From NCBI GenBank assembly GCA_004335835.1, contig RWJK01001577.1, positions 70,909 to 134,908 on the forward strand: DNA of 64,000 nucleotides. The letters are read 5' to 3'. The notes beneath the pieces were generated by a model. That model did not search any database and was not told the origin of the DNA. It worked only from the letters and a program-made list of their open reading frames with translations. The translations under genes were made by a program, and so were the position numbers. Origin of the DNA: Scenedesmus sp. ARA3. Taxonomy: Eukaryota > Chlorophyta > Chlorophyceae > Sphaeropleales > Scenedesmaceae. Below are positions 37,058 to 49,038 of the stretch, in pieces. Positions within the stretch are counted from its first letter, which is position 1; each line of letters opens with the position of its first letter.

Positions 37058-39799
37058 CTTTCACAAAGCTCTTGTGGCACAAAGGGCTATCACGTCCTGT
37101 CCTGCTGTGGGGGGACAGTGCCTTGCTGCCTCCTCCTGTTGTGATCAAGATGGCCACCACTGTTGAACTGCACAATCTTTGTTACAAGCTCGTTTCGTTG
37201 CTCATGTGCTTGTGTACTCAGGCTGCTGCCAAGCTTGCATCCATTGTTGGGGTGAAAGCCCTACACCCTGGCACTGCTGACAACCATAACACAGCACACA
37301 ATCACCACAAAGAACCCGTACACAACTTCTGCGGATTGCATGCAGCTACTGTGCTTTCATCACAGCCGCAGCTGCCAAGCCCACACCAGCCATATGCTGC
37401 TGCTCACTCAGTGACTGCCGGCTGCCACACCAACGCCACTCAAACTACGCAAGGGCCCCTGTCCGACAGGCTTGCAAGGGATGCCAGTAACAGTCAACAG
37501 TTGCCTCAGGAGTGCAGCTACTGCTGCTTACGTCCTGCAAATGCAAGTCGGCATCGTTTTTGATGAAGTTGTCACAAGGTATTCCCTCTGTCTCACCACT
37601 TGAAGTTGTAGCACAGCTGGCCACCGGCACGCATGACTAAAATCATTGCACAACAGCTGGTGTTGCTTGGTGACCCCCAGCCCACCTCAGCAGCACACAC
37701 GCCACAGCCTGCATACCAAGACAACTGCTATACTATTATATGACAAAACGAGATGACCAGGCAGCAGCATGCAGGCCTGCACACACATGTGACCGCGGCC
37801 ATGTTTGATGATGCCGTCTGCATGAGTCATACTGCATGCATCACACCCCTGCCATGATGCCTGTGCTGCCCAACATCTGTCTGAGGGCATTGGTTCTGCA
37901 GCTCCGGATATCTGCCGCTTCTGTTGACCAGCCGAATAGTAATGCCTGATTGCAATGCTCCACACCTCTGCTGGTGCGGGTGCATGTTGTGCTGTGTTGA
38001 AAACCGCGCACCACTGAGTCAGGCATGCGCCTTCACTGCCCAGAGCCACTGCATGGCAATAGGACATGCGATGCACAAGACGCTGGCACTCCATGCTCAA
38101 GCCACACCACTGCTGTGTGGCTCACTCTGCCCAGCATGAGTCATGCACCACTCGCATGCACAGCATGCACAGTTGCTCTTGCCTTATAAGACCGCACCCA
38201 CCACGCGATGCCTTTCACTGCCGTTTATGCACTACTCGTTGGCATGACATGCGCGCAGCTGCTGGTGCCTCATGTTCAATGTGCCATTAGCATCATCAAT
38301 GTAATGCCTCTCAATGCTGCTGTCACACCGTGCACTTCACTTATGCCCCTCTGCATGCGCCTGTCCTCACAAAAGAAACAGCTCGACATGCATTATGCAG
38401 CGATTGGACTGCTTCTGCACGACACACACATACCCAACATGCTGCTCAACTTACAGCAGTTGAGTGCCTTCCATGCGGAGGCAACACCTTGCAGGACACT
38501 GCTGCTTCACGGCAAGGACTGCTCAGTCAGCTGCAGCCGTACCGCCCAACGCCGGCACTGCACAGAAACCCATCTCACACCATGACAGCCCATCTGCATG
38601 CAGCTCACTCACTGCCAGCAGCAGCCACAGCAGCAGATCATGCACCAGCTGCAAACGTCACTGATCTGGCCATCGAATGCCAGGGTTCCCAACCATCACC
38701 AACACCGACAGGTCGCACCACAACACTGTCAACAACACAGGTGAGCAGGTGCTTTGCAGCACCAATCTCCCTTGTACTCCCACGGGATGAGGTTCACAAC
38801 AAGAAGCTCCTTTGCAACATGTCCCACTGCTGATTGCAGGTGCCTGCCATGCAGCAGGCGCAGCTCTCCTGCCATGCAGTGCTTACAGTAGTGCTCGCAA
38901 AAGCATCACCTATACACCAAAGCGCAACTGTACATCTGGAAATGATGTGCACCCTCGGATCTGATAAAACTCAAACAACTCGCAGCGCGTTGGCTACGCT
39001 GTGTGGTGGTACAGCAGTGAGCAGCGCAGCCGCCTGAGCGCCGCCACGGTGACAAATATGTTGCCCCGTATGTAGATTGAACTCTTCACAGCACACACAA
39101 TGGCCCTGCTCTGCAGTATGCACTGCCACGAGCAGACAAACCCCACACGAAAACTGTACGGTGACCAGATGTTAGTTCTACGTGCCACTACCAGGATGGT
39201 CAACAGAGGTCCCTGGTTCTTCCAGAAACATGCAACTGTGATGCAAACAAACATGACAACAAGCAAGCCTTCCCACAACCAAGCACAACAGTCGTGCTTG
39301 TACATGCGACTGCACACGCGTGCAGCGCGTCGGGATGCTACATATTACGTGAGCAGATGCCCAGACAAACAGTGAGCCACTGTGAGAGGCTGCAACTATA
39401 GCCACTGCTTGGGCTGTGACAAACCAGATGCAATCAGTCCGAAACTCCAACCACAAAGTACATACAATTTCAAGCTAGAAACAGCAACCATGACAAAAAA
39501 AGCAACAGGACCAGCCGTAAAGCGTCCACAACAGCATGTGCCACACCACAGCCCAGCCACAACCGAAGCAGCTGCAAATCTGTGCCCCGAACTTACACCA
39601 CGCTCTTGCCTTTCACCCACTTACGCATTGGGCTTGCACCATTGAGCCTTTGGCACGCCTGGGTCCTCTCTGACCTGATGAACCAAGAAGGCCGCCGTCA
39701 CAGCGATTGAGCAGCAGACAGATGGTCGCTGGAACCAGCCTGATCCAGCTGCACCTCTCACCCACAGTCATACCATGTACTACAGACCACGGGCATGCT
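37058..39799. other. Large intergenic region
   Basis: About 2.7 kb with only short, compositionally poor frames. A reverse-strand TGTAA (plus TTACA, 39593-39597) lies about 200 bases past the CBM20 gene stop. I see no supported gene, RNA or element. Confidence 0.4.
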
Positions 39800-41169
39800 T
39801 CAGGCGTTCACCTCCTGCAGCTGCTGCTCCTGCTGCTGCTCCTCCTGCAAGCTATCTGGCTCAGGGCTGCTGGCAAGGCTCCTGAAAACATCAGTGGCAG
39901 CAGCCAGCCGCCGGTCTGCTGCCAGCAGGCCAGGGTCACAGGGATCCCCGGCCTCCTGGCGCAGGCTGGCAGAGTGCTCCAGTGCGTGCATCACCTGTAC
40001 CAGCACCTGCTGCTGCTGCTGCTGGTGCTCTTCTGATGGTGGCAGTGCAGTCGTTGAAAGGTGCGTCTCATGCTGCTGCTGGTCATCTGCGCTGACGCCA
40101 GCAGCTGGCTCCTGCTGCAGCTGAAATGAGCTGGCTGCATTGTTGCTCATTGTGTGCTGCTGCTGTTGCTGCTGCATGTCTGCAGCCGCCACCTCCCCTA
40201 GCTCCTGCGCTGCTGCTGTTGCAGCATCTGCCATCGCCACCTGCTGCCGCAGCTCATCAGTTGCACATGCACCAGTCAGCACGGGCTGCTGCGTGCTGCT
40301 TGCAGCTGAACCTGCCAGCAGCTGTTGCGGTTGCTGCTGCACCTCGCCTGCTGCATCCGCGCTTGCTGGCAAGTGCTGCACAGGCGGCTGCTGCTGTGCA
40401 CTAGCTGGCCCCTGACCTGACTGCAGCTTGAACTCAGCAGCCATGCGTACACTGTCAGCAGCAGAAGCAGCAGAAGCAGCAGCAGTAGCCCCAGCAGTAG
40501 CCGCAGCACTGGCCTCCTGGGGCTGATCCTGTGCACGAATGATCTCAGAGCTGCTATCCACTGCATTCTGTGCGCCGCCACCGCCCGCAGCAGCAGCTGC
40601 GCCTGCTGCACCATCAGCTGCAGCGACTGCAGGGAAGGTAGCCGCAGCAGCTGAGATGCTGTGAGAGGGGTGGCTGTTGTTGCGCGCTGCAAGCTTTGCG
40701 CGGCGCTGCGCTTTTGCTGCTGCTGCCAGCAGGCCCCTCCATCCCTTGACCATAGCAGCACTGGCTTGGGTGATGGCCTCCTCACTTGCAAAGGCAACAC
40801 CCAGTGCTGGCATGCTGCTGCTGCTGCTGCTGTCAGCTGGAGGCCGGCTCATGTTTGCAGCTTCGTCCCTGATGGTGACAACACCAGCTGCAACTGCCGT
40901 CAGCAACTGCGCAACAGCATTGCCAGCAGCTGCAGCAGCGCCAGCAGCTTCACCACCAGTGCTGCTGCCACGGCTGTTGCTTTGGCTGCCGCCCGACATC
41001 CCCTCAGCCATGCTGGTGCCTGCAGCTGATGCTGATGCTGTGTCAGCTGCTGCGGTTGCCAGGCTGCTGCCTGCTGCAGCAGCTGCACTGGTGGCAGCAG
41101 CTGCTACCTTGGCTAGGAGGCGTGCAGCATCAGCCCAGCCAGATGCTGCTGACTTGCTGGTGGCACTTG

Positions 41170-41207
<38 letters not shown>

Positions 41208-42795
41208 GTGGTGCCCGAGCTGCGGCTGTTTTGGTGGCTCCTGCCAGTTGTGCTGCTTCTGCTGCTGGCGGCGCTGCTAGGGCCGGGGCTGCTGCTGCTG
41301 CTGTCGCTGTCGACAAACACTGCCTGCTGCGCCTGCACCTGGTGATGCTGACCCCCCTGCTGCAGCTGCAGCGCTGAGTTGTCAGTATGCTGCGCCACCT
41401 GCGGCTGCAGCTGCTGCTCCCACTCTGCCAGTAGCTTTGAGCTAGCAGCTGGTGATTTTGGCAGAGACACCTGTTGCAGCGGCAGCTGCTTTTCCTCTTC
41501 CTGCTGCTGCTGCTCTTTGCCCTTGCTGCTGACGGGCACTGGTGGCTGTTCAGCTGCTAGCTGCACATGCACATCCAGCACGTGCTGGGAGGGCTGCGGC
41601 TGCAGCCAGCTGTCAAAGACCTTGAGGTTCGGCTGCTGAGGTTTCAGGGTCTCTGCGGGTTTAGGGCTCAGCACCAAGCTGATGTTGGGCCCCTCCTGCC
41701 AGAGCTGTATGCTGCCGTCTTCCCCGATGACAGCGTACTTGTACTCAAGCTCGACATCGCTGCAGAAAGAGACCGAGAGTGAATGCAGAAACAACGCTGG
41801 TCAGCAGCGCAATGGACACACATGGCAGGTATGATTGTGCAGAACAGCCACAGCCTGTTGCAACAATTGGTGCTGGCTGTTGAAAATCGACACGACTGCT
41901 GCTGGCCTATCATTCACACACAACACTCATCAAGACAGGCACAACCTGGTGCTGTAATCAAGGCTTTGACAGTCTTCTTTCCAGTTGACGCACAGCATAA
42001 GTACAAGTGCGGGCCGGCCATGCAGGGCGAATTGTTTCTTTGAAATAATCTGTGCATTCAATGCAAGCACATACCTATCGATTGGTGCTGGCAGTTGCAC
42101 AGCAGCTTTCCAGTTGTCGCCCTGTTGCCATGTCAGCCGCACTGCCGCTGCAGTGTCCCAGCTGCCCAGCTCCTGGCAGCTGCCCAGCAGCACCACCTGC
42201 TGGCCATACTCTGCACAGTAGTTGATCACAAAGCTGACGTCCACCTGCACAAGGAACGGACACCGAGATCAGACAGGTGGCAAGGTGGACACGATGGGCA
42301 GCAGCAGCATGCTCTGGAGCATGCCTCCTGCTGCTCCTGCTGTGGAGCAGCACAAGCGCCCTCATCGTCGCGGGTCGTGTTTTCATGGCTCTTGAATGCA
42401 TAGCAGATGAAGGAAAACGAAGGAAACAACAAGCAAGGAGTCCTGCTCGAGCAGCACCTTGCTGGTGACACTGACTTCTCCACTCTGCCGCAACTGCTGC
42501 TGTCTCAACTGCGCTTGTCCCGTGCGGTGGACCGTGGCTTCATAGATACTGCAGTGGGTCTGCAACGCAAAAAGAATGCCGACGCGAGTTACGAGACACA
42601 GGGCAACAGTTTGAAAGTGTGCGAGAGTTTCCTTGCTTAAGTCGAACAGGCAACGCCTGGCAGCGTATGACCCACCCTCACGGTGGATCTTCGCCCAAAA
42701 TGCTTAAACGATGGCGCTGGAGAGCGGAGCGTCCTTGGCCAAGGACTCCGGCAGGTAGACGCCCGCCCTACGTTCACTCTCAGCTGCTGCTCCAT
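39800..42795 (-). CDS. CBM20 starch-binding protein with long disordered tail, probably plastid-targeted
   Basis: Exons in transcription order: 42795-42682, 42559-42458, 42244-42075 and 41759-39800; about 781 residues, in phase. Exon 1 (MEQQLRVNVGRASTCRSPWP and on) is Arg/Ser-rich with almost no acidic residues, like a chloroplast transit peptide. Residues about 72-160 are a carbohydrate-binding module family 20: VDVSFVINYCAEYGQQVVLL, then LGSWDTAAAVRL, WKAAVQLP, LEYKYAVIGEDGSIQLWQEG and PNISLVL. The Trp residues expected for starch contact are present. The remaining 600 residues are Gln/Ala/Ser low complexity with a short helical part, VKGWRGLLAAAAKAQRRAKL. No catalytic domain follows. Algal proteins of this plan organise starch granules or the pyrenoid starch sheath (SAGA1 type); that role here is inference. 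Confidence 0.85.
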
Positions 42796-44182
42796 GCTAC
42801 GTTTGTCGCGAAAGAAAGTAGTTCATTGCACAACTGTACGTCTTACAGCAGCTGTGCCCCAGGGACCAGGGCACACGACAAGCAAGCAGCAGTAGTGAGC
42901 CAAGGGCAGGCGTTTTGCCTCCATACGAGTCTGCGATAGCATCAGTTACAAGCCAACATGCATACACTCTCTGCCCCTGCTATAAACACGTCGAAGCTAA
43001 CGCAGGCCAGCCTTTGTAACAGTCTGTCACAACAAGGGTTGTGGGTGCATCTCAGCTGAGTGCTTCAAGCCTCACTCCCATGCACACACGTCCAGCAGGC
43101 ACTGGCAGCTGCAGTAGTACAACGTACGTGCAGCACTAACACGGTAACTTCTGTCTGATAAGGATACCTCACGAGTGTACATTGTGCACACAGGAGTGAC
43201 ACTAGCTCAGCTGACCAACACAACCTCAACAACCAGTCAACAGACGAAAGCGGTGAAGCACTGCCAGCCGCTTTTGAATACCAAAGCATAATTGCAGTTA
43301 ACCACAGGTACTTAGGCATCACACCTTGCATCCTCAGGCTGAATGTGCGCAGCCGCATGCCTAAGCCCTGCAACTGCACAGGCAAGCACAGCTCTTGAAG
43401 GGACCTGATGCGGCAAGCACCTGGCATATGCGTGAGCAACAAGCAACACAGATGCATACACCACCCATCCGAAAGAGCTTTGCTGACTGGCCATGACACA
43501 CTCTGCATGACAGGAGCCCGCTACTGCAACACGCCACCAGTAGCAGCGAGTGGGTATGTCGACTGCAAGCACAGATATGAGCCTGACACAAATGAACTGC
43601 CCAGCACAAAGGGCCAACTGCACACTAGGCAGCACTGCCCTGCACAGTAAACCTGATTTTGTAAAATAACCCTCCGCTTGCACAGCAACCCTGCAAGCAC
43701 ATTTTAAAACACGGCTACGTAACGAGTCTGGCACACACATGACAGCTGCATCAGTGCCACAGCCAATGAGCTGGACACTAGCACACGAACCTGACAGTAG
43801 AGGAGAAAAAAGGGAGAAGCATGGCATCCGAAGCCGTGCAGTCTTCGTAACAGCATGCCTGGAGGTTCACAAGTCTGACAGACATGCTAGCATGCCAGCA
43901 CAAACCTTGTGGCCACAACCTGCAGCTGCGACATCAGCAACCCTGGAACTCTAGCACCCTGCTTTCTGACCGAAGCACCGGTTACCATTGCACAAAACGC
44001 AAATAAGCATTGCTAGGCAACGAACAAACCCTGCCATGTCATCAGACATGCCACAACCACAGGTGTGGGTGTGCACAATGAAACGTGGCATGGCACGCTG
44101 CCCACTGAAGGCGACCTGCACAGCCGTGCTGACATCTCAAATCTCAGTTTTACGCTGCCGCCTCATCGTTGCTGCTACAGCC
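42796..44182. other. Intergenic region
   Basis: 5' flank of the CBM20 gene and 3' flank of the RING gene. No supported gene. Confidence 0.4.
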
Positions 44183-45862
44183 TCAGCTGGACCGCCTGCG
44201 CCTGCGCCGGCCTGATGCGCGGCTGCTGCTGTTGCTGCCGCGGCCAGCAGCCCTGGTCCTGTACGCAGCGCTGCGTGGCTCAAACCACCCCATGGTGAAC
44301 TGCACATCCCGCATCGGCCACACCGCCTGCTGCATACCCGCAGCCACAGCCTGCTGCTGCCCGCCTGTATGCACCAGCTGCTGCAGGTGCGATGCTGCAG
44401 CCGACATGGCCACCTGCAGCTGCAGCATGGGGTGTGCAGCATAGCCAGCAGGCGCGCTGCCAGCTGCCGGTGCGCCCGGCGGCACTACCTGCGCGCCGGC
44501 TGCCCCAAAAGGAGACCCGCCTGCTGCAGCAGCAGCTGCGGCAAAGCCAGAGAACATGGCCGCGCCCAGCGCGCCACCTGCCGCTGCGGCTGCTGCAGCA
44601 GCTGCAGCAGCTGCTGGGTTCACCGACTGCTGGGGCTGGCGGCGCTGGTGCCTGCGCGCGTGGAGGCGCCGGCGGCCCTGCGTCTCTGCTATCTGCCCGA
44701 GTGCTGCAGCTGGCACGGGAATGTCTGCAGCAAGAGGCGCACATGTGTACACATCACAGACACGTTATGGTGCTGCCACTGTGCACCGCTGCGTGCGTGA
44801 CAGCAGCTCTCCTCTCCGTAACTATGCCCTTACGCATGTGTGCTAGCCAGTAACAGCACAACAGCATCTGGCAGGCCGAGCAGTACTCAGCTGATGCACA
44901 GGCCTCTGTCACAACAAACACAACACATGCACACGCACCTTCCAAGTGACAACATGAACGCATGACAGGCTCGATGCCCTGCTTGCATGCTTTGAGGTGC
45001 AATCACTCTTGCTGACTCACCTTCCTGCTGGAAGCGCTCCACCCTGCGCTTCTTCTGCAGTGCTGCCTGGCGCTCCAGCTCCGCCCTGCGGGCTGCGATG
45101 CGCTCAGGGAACAGCAGCTCCACCATGTCCCGCAGCCGCACACACACGCCTGCAGGATTGGGGCAGGGCAGCCAGCAAAGAGCGGCATGTGAGTGTCAAG
45201 CCCTCCTTAAGCCGCATGCCCTTGATTATGGCTCAGCAGGCAAGACACATGGAGCTTTCGGAGCACACCATCACACAGTTTCCTGCAAGCTGTGGCGCAC
45301 ACAAGTGCTGCGGACCAGGCAGGGCAGCCCATACACTGCACATGCCGAAATGGCACCTAAAGCACAGCTGATCGTGGCACCACAGCATGCACGCATGGCA
45401 CGAGTTGTGTTGTAGTGGCTGCAAGGAACCTGGCTCACCCAGTTTGTCAAACGACTCTGCAAATGAGCCGCGGCAGACAGGGCATTTGACCCGATTGTTG
45501 CCTTGCTGTCGCTGCTGGCTTCTCCATGTGTCCAAGCAGCCCTTGCAGAAGTCGTGTCCACAGCTGCCTGCATCCAGGAGCACCAGCACGGAAGCAGCAA
45601 TTGCAGGTGTAAGGCAGCAAAGCCACACTTGCACAGGGCGCCAGCTCAGCACATATTGCAGGCAGCTGGCTACACTCATAGGACCCTTGGTCCCCGCCGT
45701 CTCTTTATGTCAGCCACACCATCTACGGTTATTTTACTCACCGACAACTGGGTCTAGCAGCAGCTCATAGCAAATCCCGCAGCAAAGGCTTTCTCCCAGA
45801 GCTGCTGCTGTTTTGGAGCAGCCTGAGCTGGCCGCTGTTTCCCTGCTCGTTGTTGCAGCCAT
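44183..45862 (-). CDS. RING-type E3 ubiquitin ligase
   Basis: Exons in transcription order: 45862-45742, 45567-45439, 45149-45021 and 44724-44183; about 306 residues, in phase. A C3HC4 RING finger spans about residues 29-75: CCGICYELLLDPVV, GSCGHDFCKGCLDTW, then VKCPVCRGSF. A charged helix (FPERIAARRAELERQAALQ) follows, and then an Ala/Gly/Gln-rich region and a basic end with six arginines (GRRRRRRSS). The helix after the RING and the long C-terminus fit a cytosolic or nuclear ligase; the RNA- or DNA-like basic tail suggests nuclear location. Substrate unknown. It is head to head with the hydrolase gene. Confidence 0.87.
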
Positions 45863-46184
45863 TTCGGCGCAGTGTATGCGATAGATCAGTGCGCCATGCA
45901 AGCTCGCACCGCGTTGCGCTCAGAAAGACATTACAGCATCTGCAAGCTCAACCGGCCCGGCGACCTCAGCACATCTTTGATTGATTACAGATACACCCAG
46001 AAATGTCGACTTCCACCAAAAGCTCAAGTAACTGTGCAAGCTTGCAAACATGGCGCGCTACACAACCCTTGCAGACAAACAGTGAATGACATCCACCGGC
46101 TCCAGCATGTCACCTGTGACCTTCCTCGTCATAGGCTAAGCAGATTTTGGGCATCCAGCACAGCATTTGCTGAAACGAGACGAT
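45863..46184. promoter_or_regulatory. Divergent promoter region between RING and hydrolase genes
   Basis: About 320 bases separate the two proposed start codons on opposite strands, so both promoters must lie here. No TATA box or known motif was identified. Confidence 0.4.
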
Positions 46185-48737
46185 ATGACGCTGTCAGGTC
46201 GCACAAGCGCCCTCGCTGCGAGTCAGAAGCCTGGTGAGCAGACGTTCCTGGTGAAAGTCCAGCGTTTGCAGATGTTCGCAGGTTCTTTGATGTTGTGTTT
46301 AGCTCAACTACTCAAGTTCGTGATCCACAGGAGGGGCAAGAATCAGCGCCACTGGGAGCAGCAGCACCACCAGGTGAAACGCTCATTGGCAGTAGCATGA
46401 AGCAGCAAGGCCAAACACTGGCGTATGGGATACGTCTCATTGCTGTGAAGTACAATCGCAGGGCAGCAGTCGTCCATGCAGGCCTGGAAATGAGTGCCAG
46501 CAGCATTTGGCCCGCGCGCACCTTCACCAGACCCTCCCACGGACCAAATGTTCAGTCTGCCTGCGTTCAAGCTGCTGTTGCTACGATCAAGCCGCACTTG
46601 TTGTTCCAGATTGTTTGACATATGTGTGTTCTGTTTGTTGCAGTGCTGATGGCCATACGAGGGGTGTGCTGATCCTGCCGGGCCTGGCCAACAATGCAGC
46701 AGACTATGCAGGGCTGTCAGAGCACCTGCACAACAGGGGCCTAGCGACAAAAGTGGTGCAGGTCAGGCAGCAGTGACGCACTCAAGATCAGCAGCAGCTG
46801 TCACAGGCCGTGAACGCACAAAAGCAGCACATGTGAAGTTCTTGGACACGGGTTCTTTGCTGTGGGCCTTTCAAGCAGTGCTGTGGCTACCTCACCCCCC
46901 TCTAACAGTGCAAGCACCTGCTGCAGGCATCAGCTACCGCTTTCCGAGGTACAGCAGCGCTGACGACGTGCTGCTGCTGTCTTTGCACAGATCGGCCGGC
47001 CAGACTGGTCCCGCAATGCAGCAGCGCTAGCAGACATGAACTGGTGGAAGGGCACGCTGAAGCCGCGGCCAGCAGTGGACTGGTACCTGCAGCGCGTGTC
47101 AGCAGCAATGGATGAGCTGAAGCAGGAGGTGGACGGCGCACCCATCACCATGCTGTGCCACTCGGTGAGATGAGCAGCAGGGCAGCAGGCTGGCAAGATG
47201 TGCTAGCAGCTGAATGCCGCATGACGATCTTTGTATAAGTACAGTTGTCAGCGGCTTCAGCCCGCCTCTGTGCCTTCTAAGCAGATGCCTTGACATCGTG
47301 ATCAATGATGGAGTTCAAACTGTCAACTCTCGCCAATTGGACAGCCTGGGGCAGAGGCAGGTCATAGTTGTGCTCAAGCTGCAACAGCAGATTGCTTGCA
47401 TCAGCCAGTAGCCTGACATCAAGCAACGCTGCTTTGCTGCTGCTATGCGGCAGGCTGGCGGCTGGCTGGGACGGGTGTTCATGCTGGAGTTTGGGGTCAC
47501 TGGCATTGACAGGTGCGGCGCCACCAGCAGCTGCTGCGGAAACCAACTTGGAGGAGTGTGCTCGGCGGAATAGCTTGCACTGCTGTCAAGTGCAGAGGAT
47601 GAGGCTCTCGGGCTGTGCTCCTGATGCATATCTTGGCACCGCATGATGACTGACGGCTTGTGGTTCTTTGTTGGCTTCTGCACAGCTGGCTTGCAAAACA
47701 GCAGTCAAAATTTGGCACACCAAACACCGCTGTAAAACTGAAGTGCAAAACACAGTGCATGGGTTGACGCTGCTGCATCGCCAGGTACATCACCTTGGGC
47801 TCGCCGCATGCGCCGCCGCCGCCTGGCGTTGAGGGCGTCGTAGACCAGACGCGCGGCATCCTAAACTGGTGCCAGGATGCAGCGCCAGGCGCATACCACC
47901 CTGAGGTGCGGCTGTTGCCGTGTATTGTCTTTGCGTGCCTGCTTGCCATCAACTGCTTGCGGGGCGAAAATAATTGTGCTCAGCGAGCTGTGTTTTGATG
48001 GCACGGTTCAATAGCCGCACATCGGGTCATGCATTGCATGTGTCTGCTGCTGCTGCTGCTGCTGCCGCGTGGCTGGCCAGGTCAAGTATGTGACCATCGC
48101 TGGGCGCAAGGTGAAGGGCGTGAAGCTGAGCCAGCAGGGCAGCTGGCTGGCCAAGTTTGCAGGGGCAGGCTACCAGCAGGTGTGTGACAAAGTGCATCAC
48201 AGCACAGCTCTACAAGGAGCTGCTAGTGCACTGCGCATGTATGGTGTGCATGCCGCACTTTGCCAAGCTGCTCGCGGTGGTTGCTCCCACGCCTTGCCAG
48301 CAACAGCTTGCAGTGCTGCAGCTCATCATGCTTGGCAACCTGCTGCTCTCTTCACGGACTTTGTTTTGTCCCGCCCAATGGTGTAACATACGTAGGCAGT
48401 CAGTTGATCTGTTACAAGCACACCTGCTGCAACTCACAGCTGCTTGGCGCTTGTCCGTTGCATGCAGGTGTGCGGCGATGCCGAGGTGTGGGGCGACTTC
48501 ATTGTGCCTGTGCCATCAGCACACTTGGAGGGCGCAGTGAGTGGCCGGGGCAGCTGCTGTTGTGATGCAGTTTGCAGCAGACTTCTGTGTTCATCAAGCA
48601 GACTGCGGCAAAACTACAGTATGGTAGGCTGCTCTGGCGATAGCATGCAGCAGCACCATAAACACATGTGCCAGCAGTGATGTGTAGTTGATTCCGTGTC
48701 AACATGGCTGTCGCGACTGGAATGCGGTGCCTGCTGC

Positions 48738-48769
<32 letters not shown>

Positions 48770-48942
48770 AGATCAACGTTGACATCGACGACTGCTTCCA
48801 CTCCCCGCTGGGCACCAAGCTCAAGTTCTTCGGGCCCTGGTATGGCAGTGATGAGATGGTGGACCAGTGGATGCACTACGTGACAGATGACTGGGACAGC
48901 CTGCAGCCAGGCTGGTACGAGGAGCATGCAGACGGCAGCACC

Positions 48943-48981
<39 letters not shown>

Positions 48982-49038
48982 TCTGCTGGCAGCAGTGAAG
49001 CAGCGCCTGTGGGTGCTGGAGTGCCAGAGCAAGCATGA
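46185..49038 (+). CDS. Alpha/beta hydrolase, plant-type (PGAP1/lipase-like)
   Basis: Core exons are 46644-46761, 46991-47164, 47454-47512, 47785-47905, 48081-48179, 48468-48536 and 48772-49038, all in phase. The core begins GVLILPGLANNAADY, continues RPDWSRNAAALAD, NWWKGTLKPRPAVDWYL, the nucleophile elbow CHSAGGWLGRVF (Ser), LGSPHAPPPP, VDQTRGIL, VKYVTIAGR, and the probable catalytic His in PSAHLEGA. This order matches the plant alpha/beta-hydrolase family annotated as PGAP1-like or esterase/lipase, often plastid-located. The C-terminus has a run of about 12 serines from AGC repeats. The 5' end is uncertain: exons 46185-46233 and 46272 to somewhere between 46422 and 46449 (weak GT donors at 46423 or 46450) are my best guess. 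CTG repeats precede the acceptors at 48081 and 48772. Confidence 0.8.
48735..48769 (+). repeat. CTG repeat forming the pyrimidine tract of the last hydrolase intron
   Basis: About 11 CTG units run into CTCAG, immediately followed by exon start 48772. Confidence 0.9.

Noticed and set aside
37018..37563. 181-codon plus-strand frame upstream of the SR gene
   Set aside because: It overlaps the SR first exon on the opposite strand, has no domain signature, and shows mixed composition typical of non-coding sequence.
40677..41345. 222-codon plus-strand frame opposite the CBM20 gene
   Set aside because: Leu/Ala homopolymers arise from CTG/GCA repeats of the real gene on the other strand.
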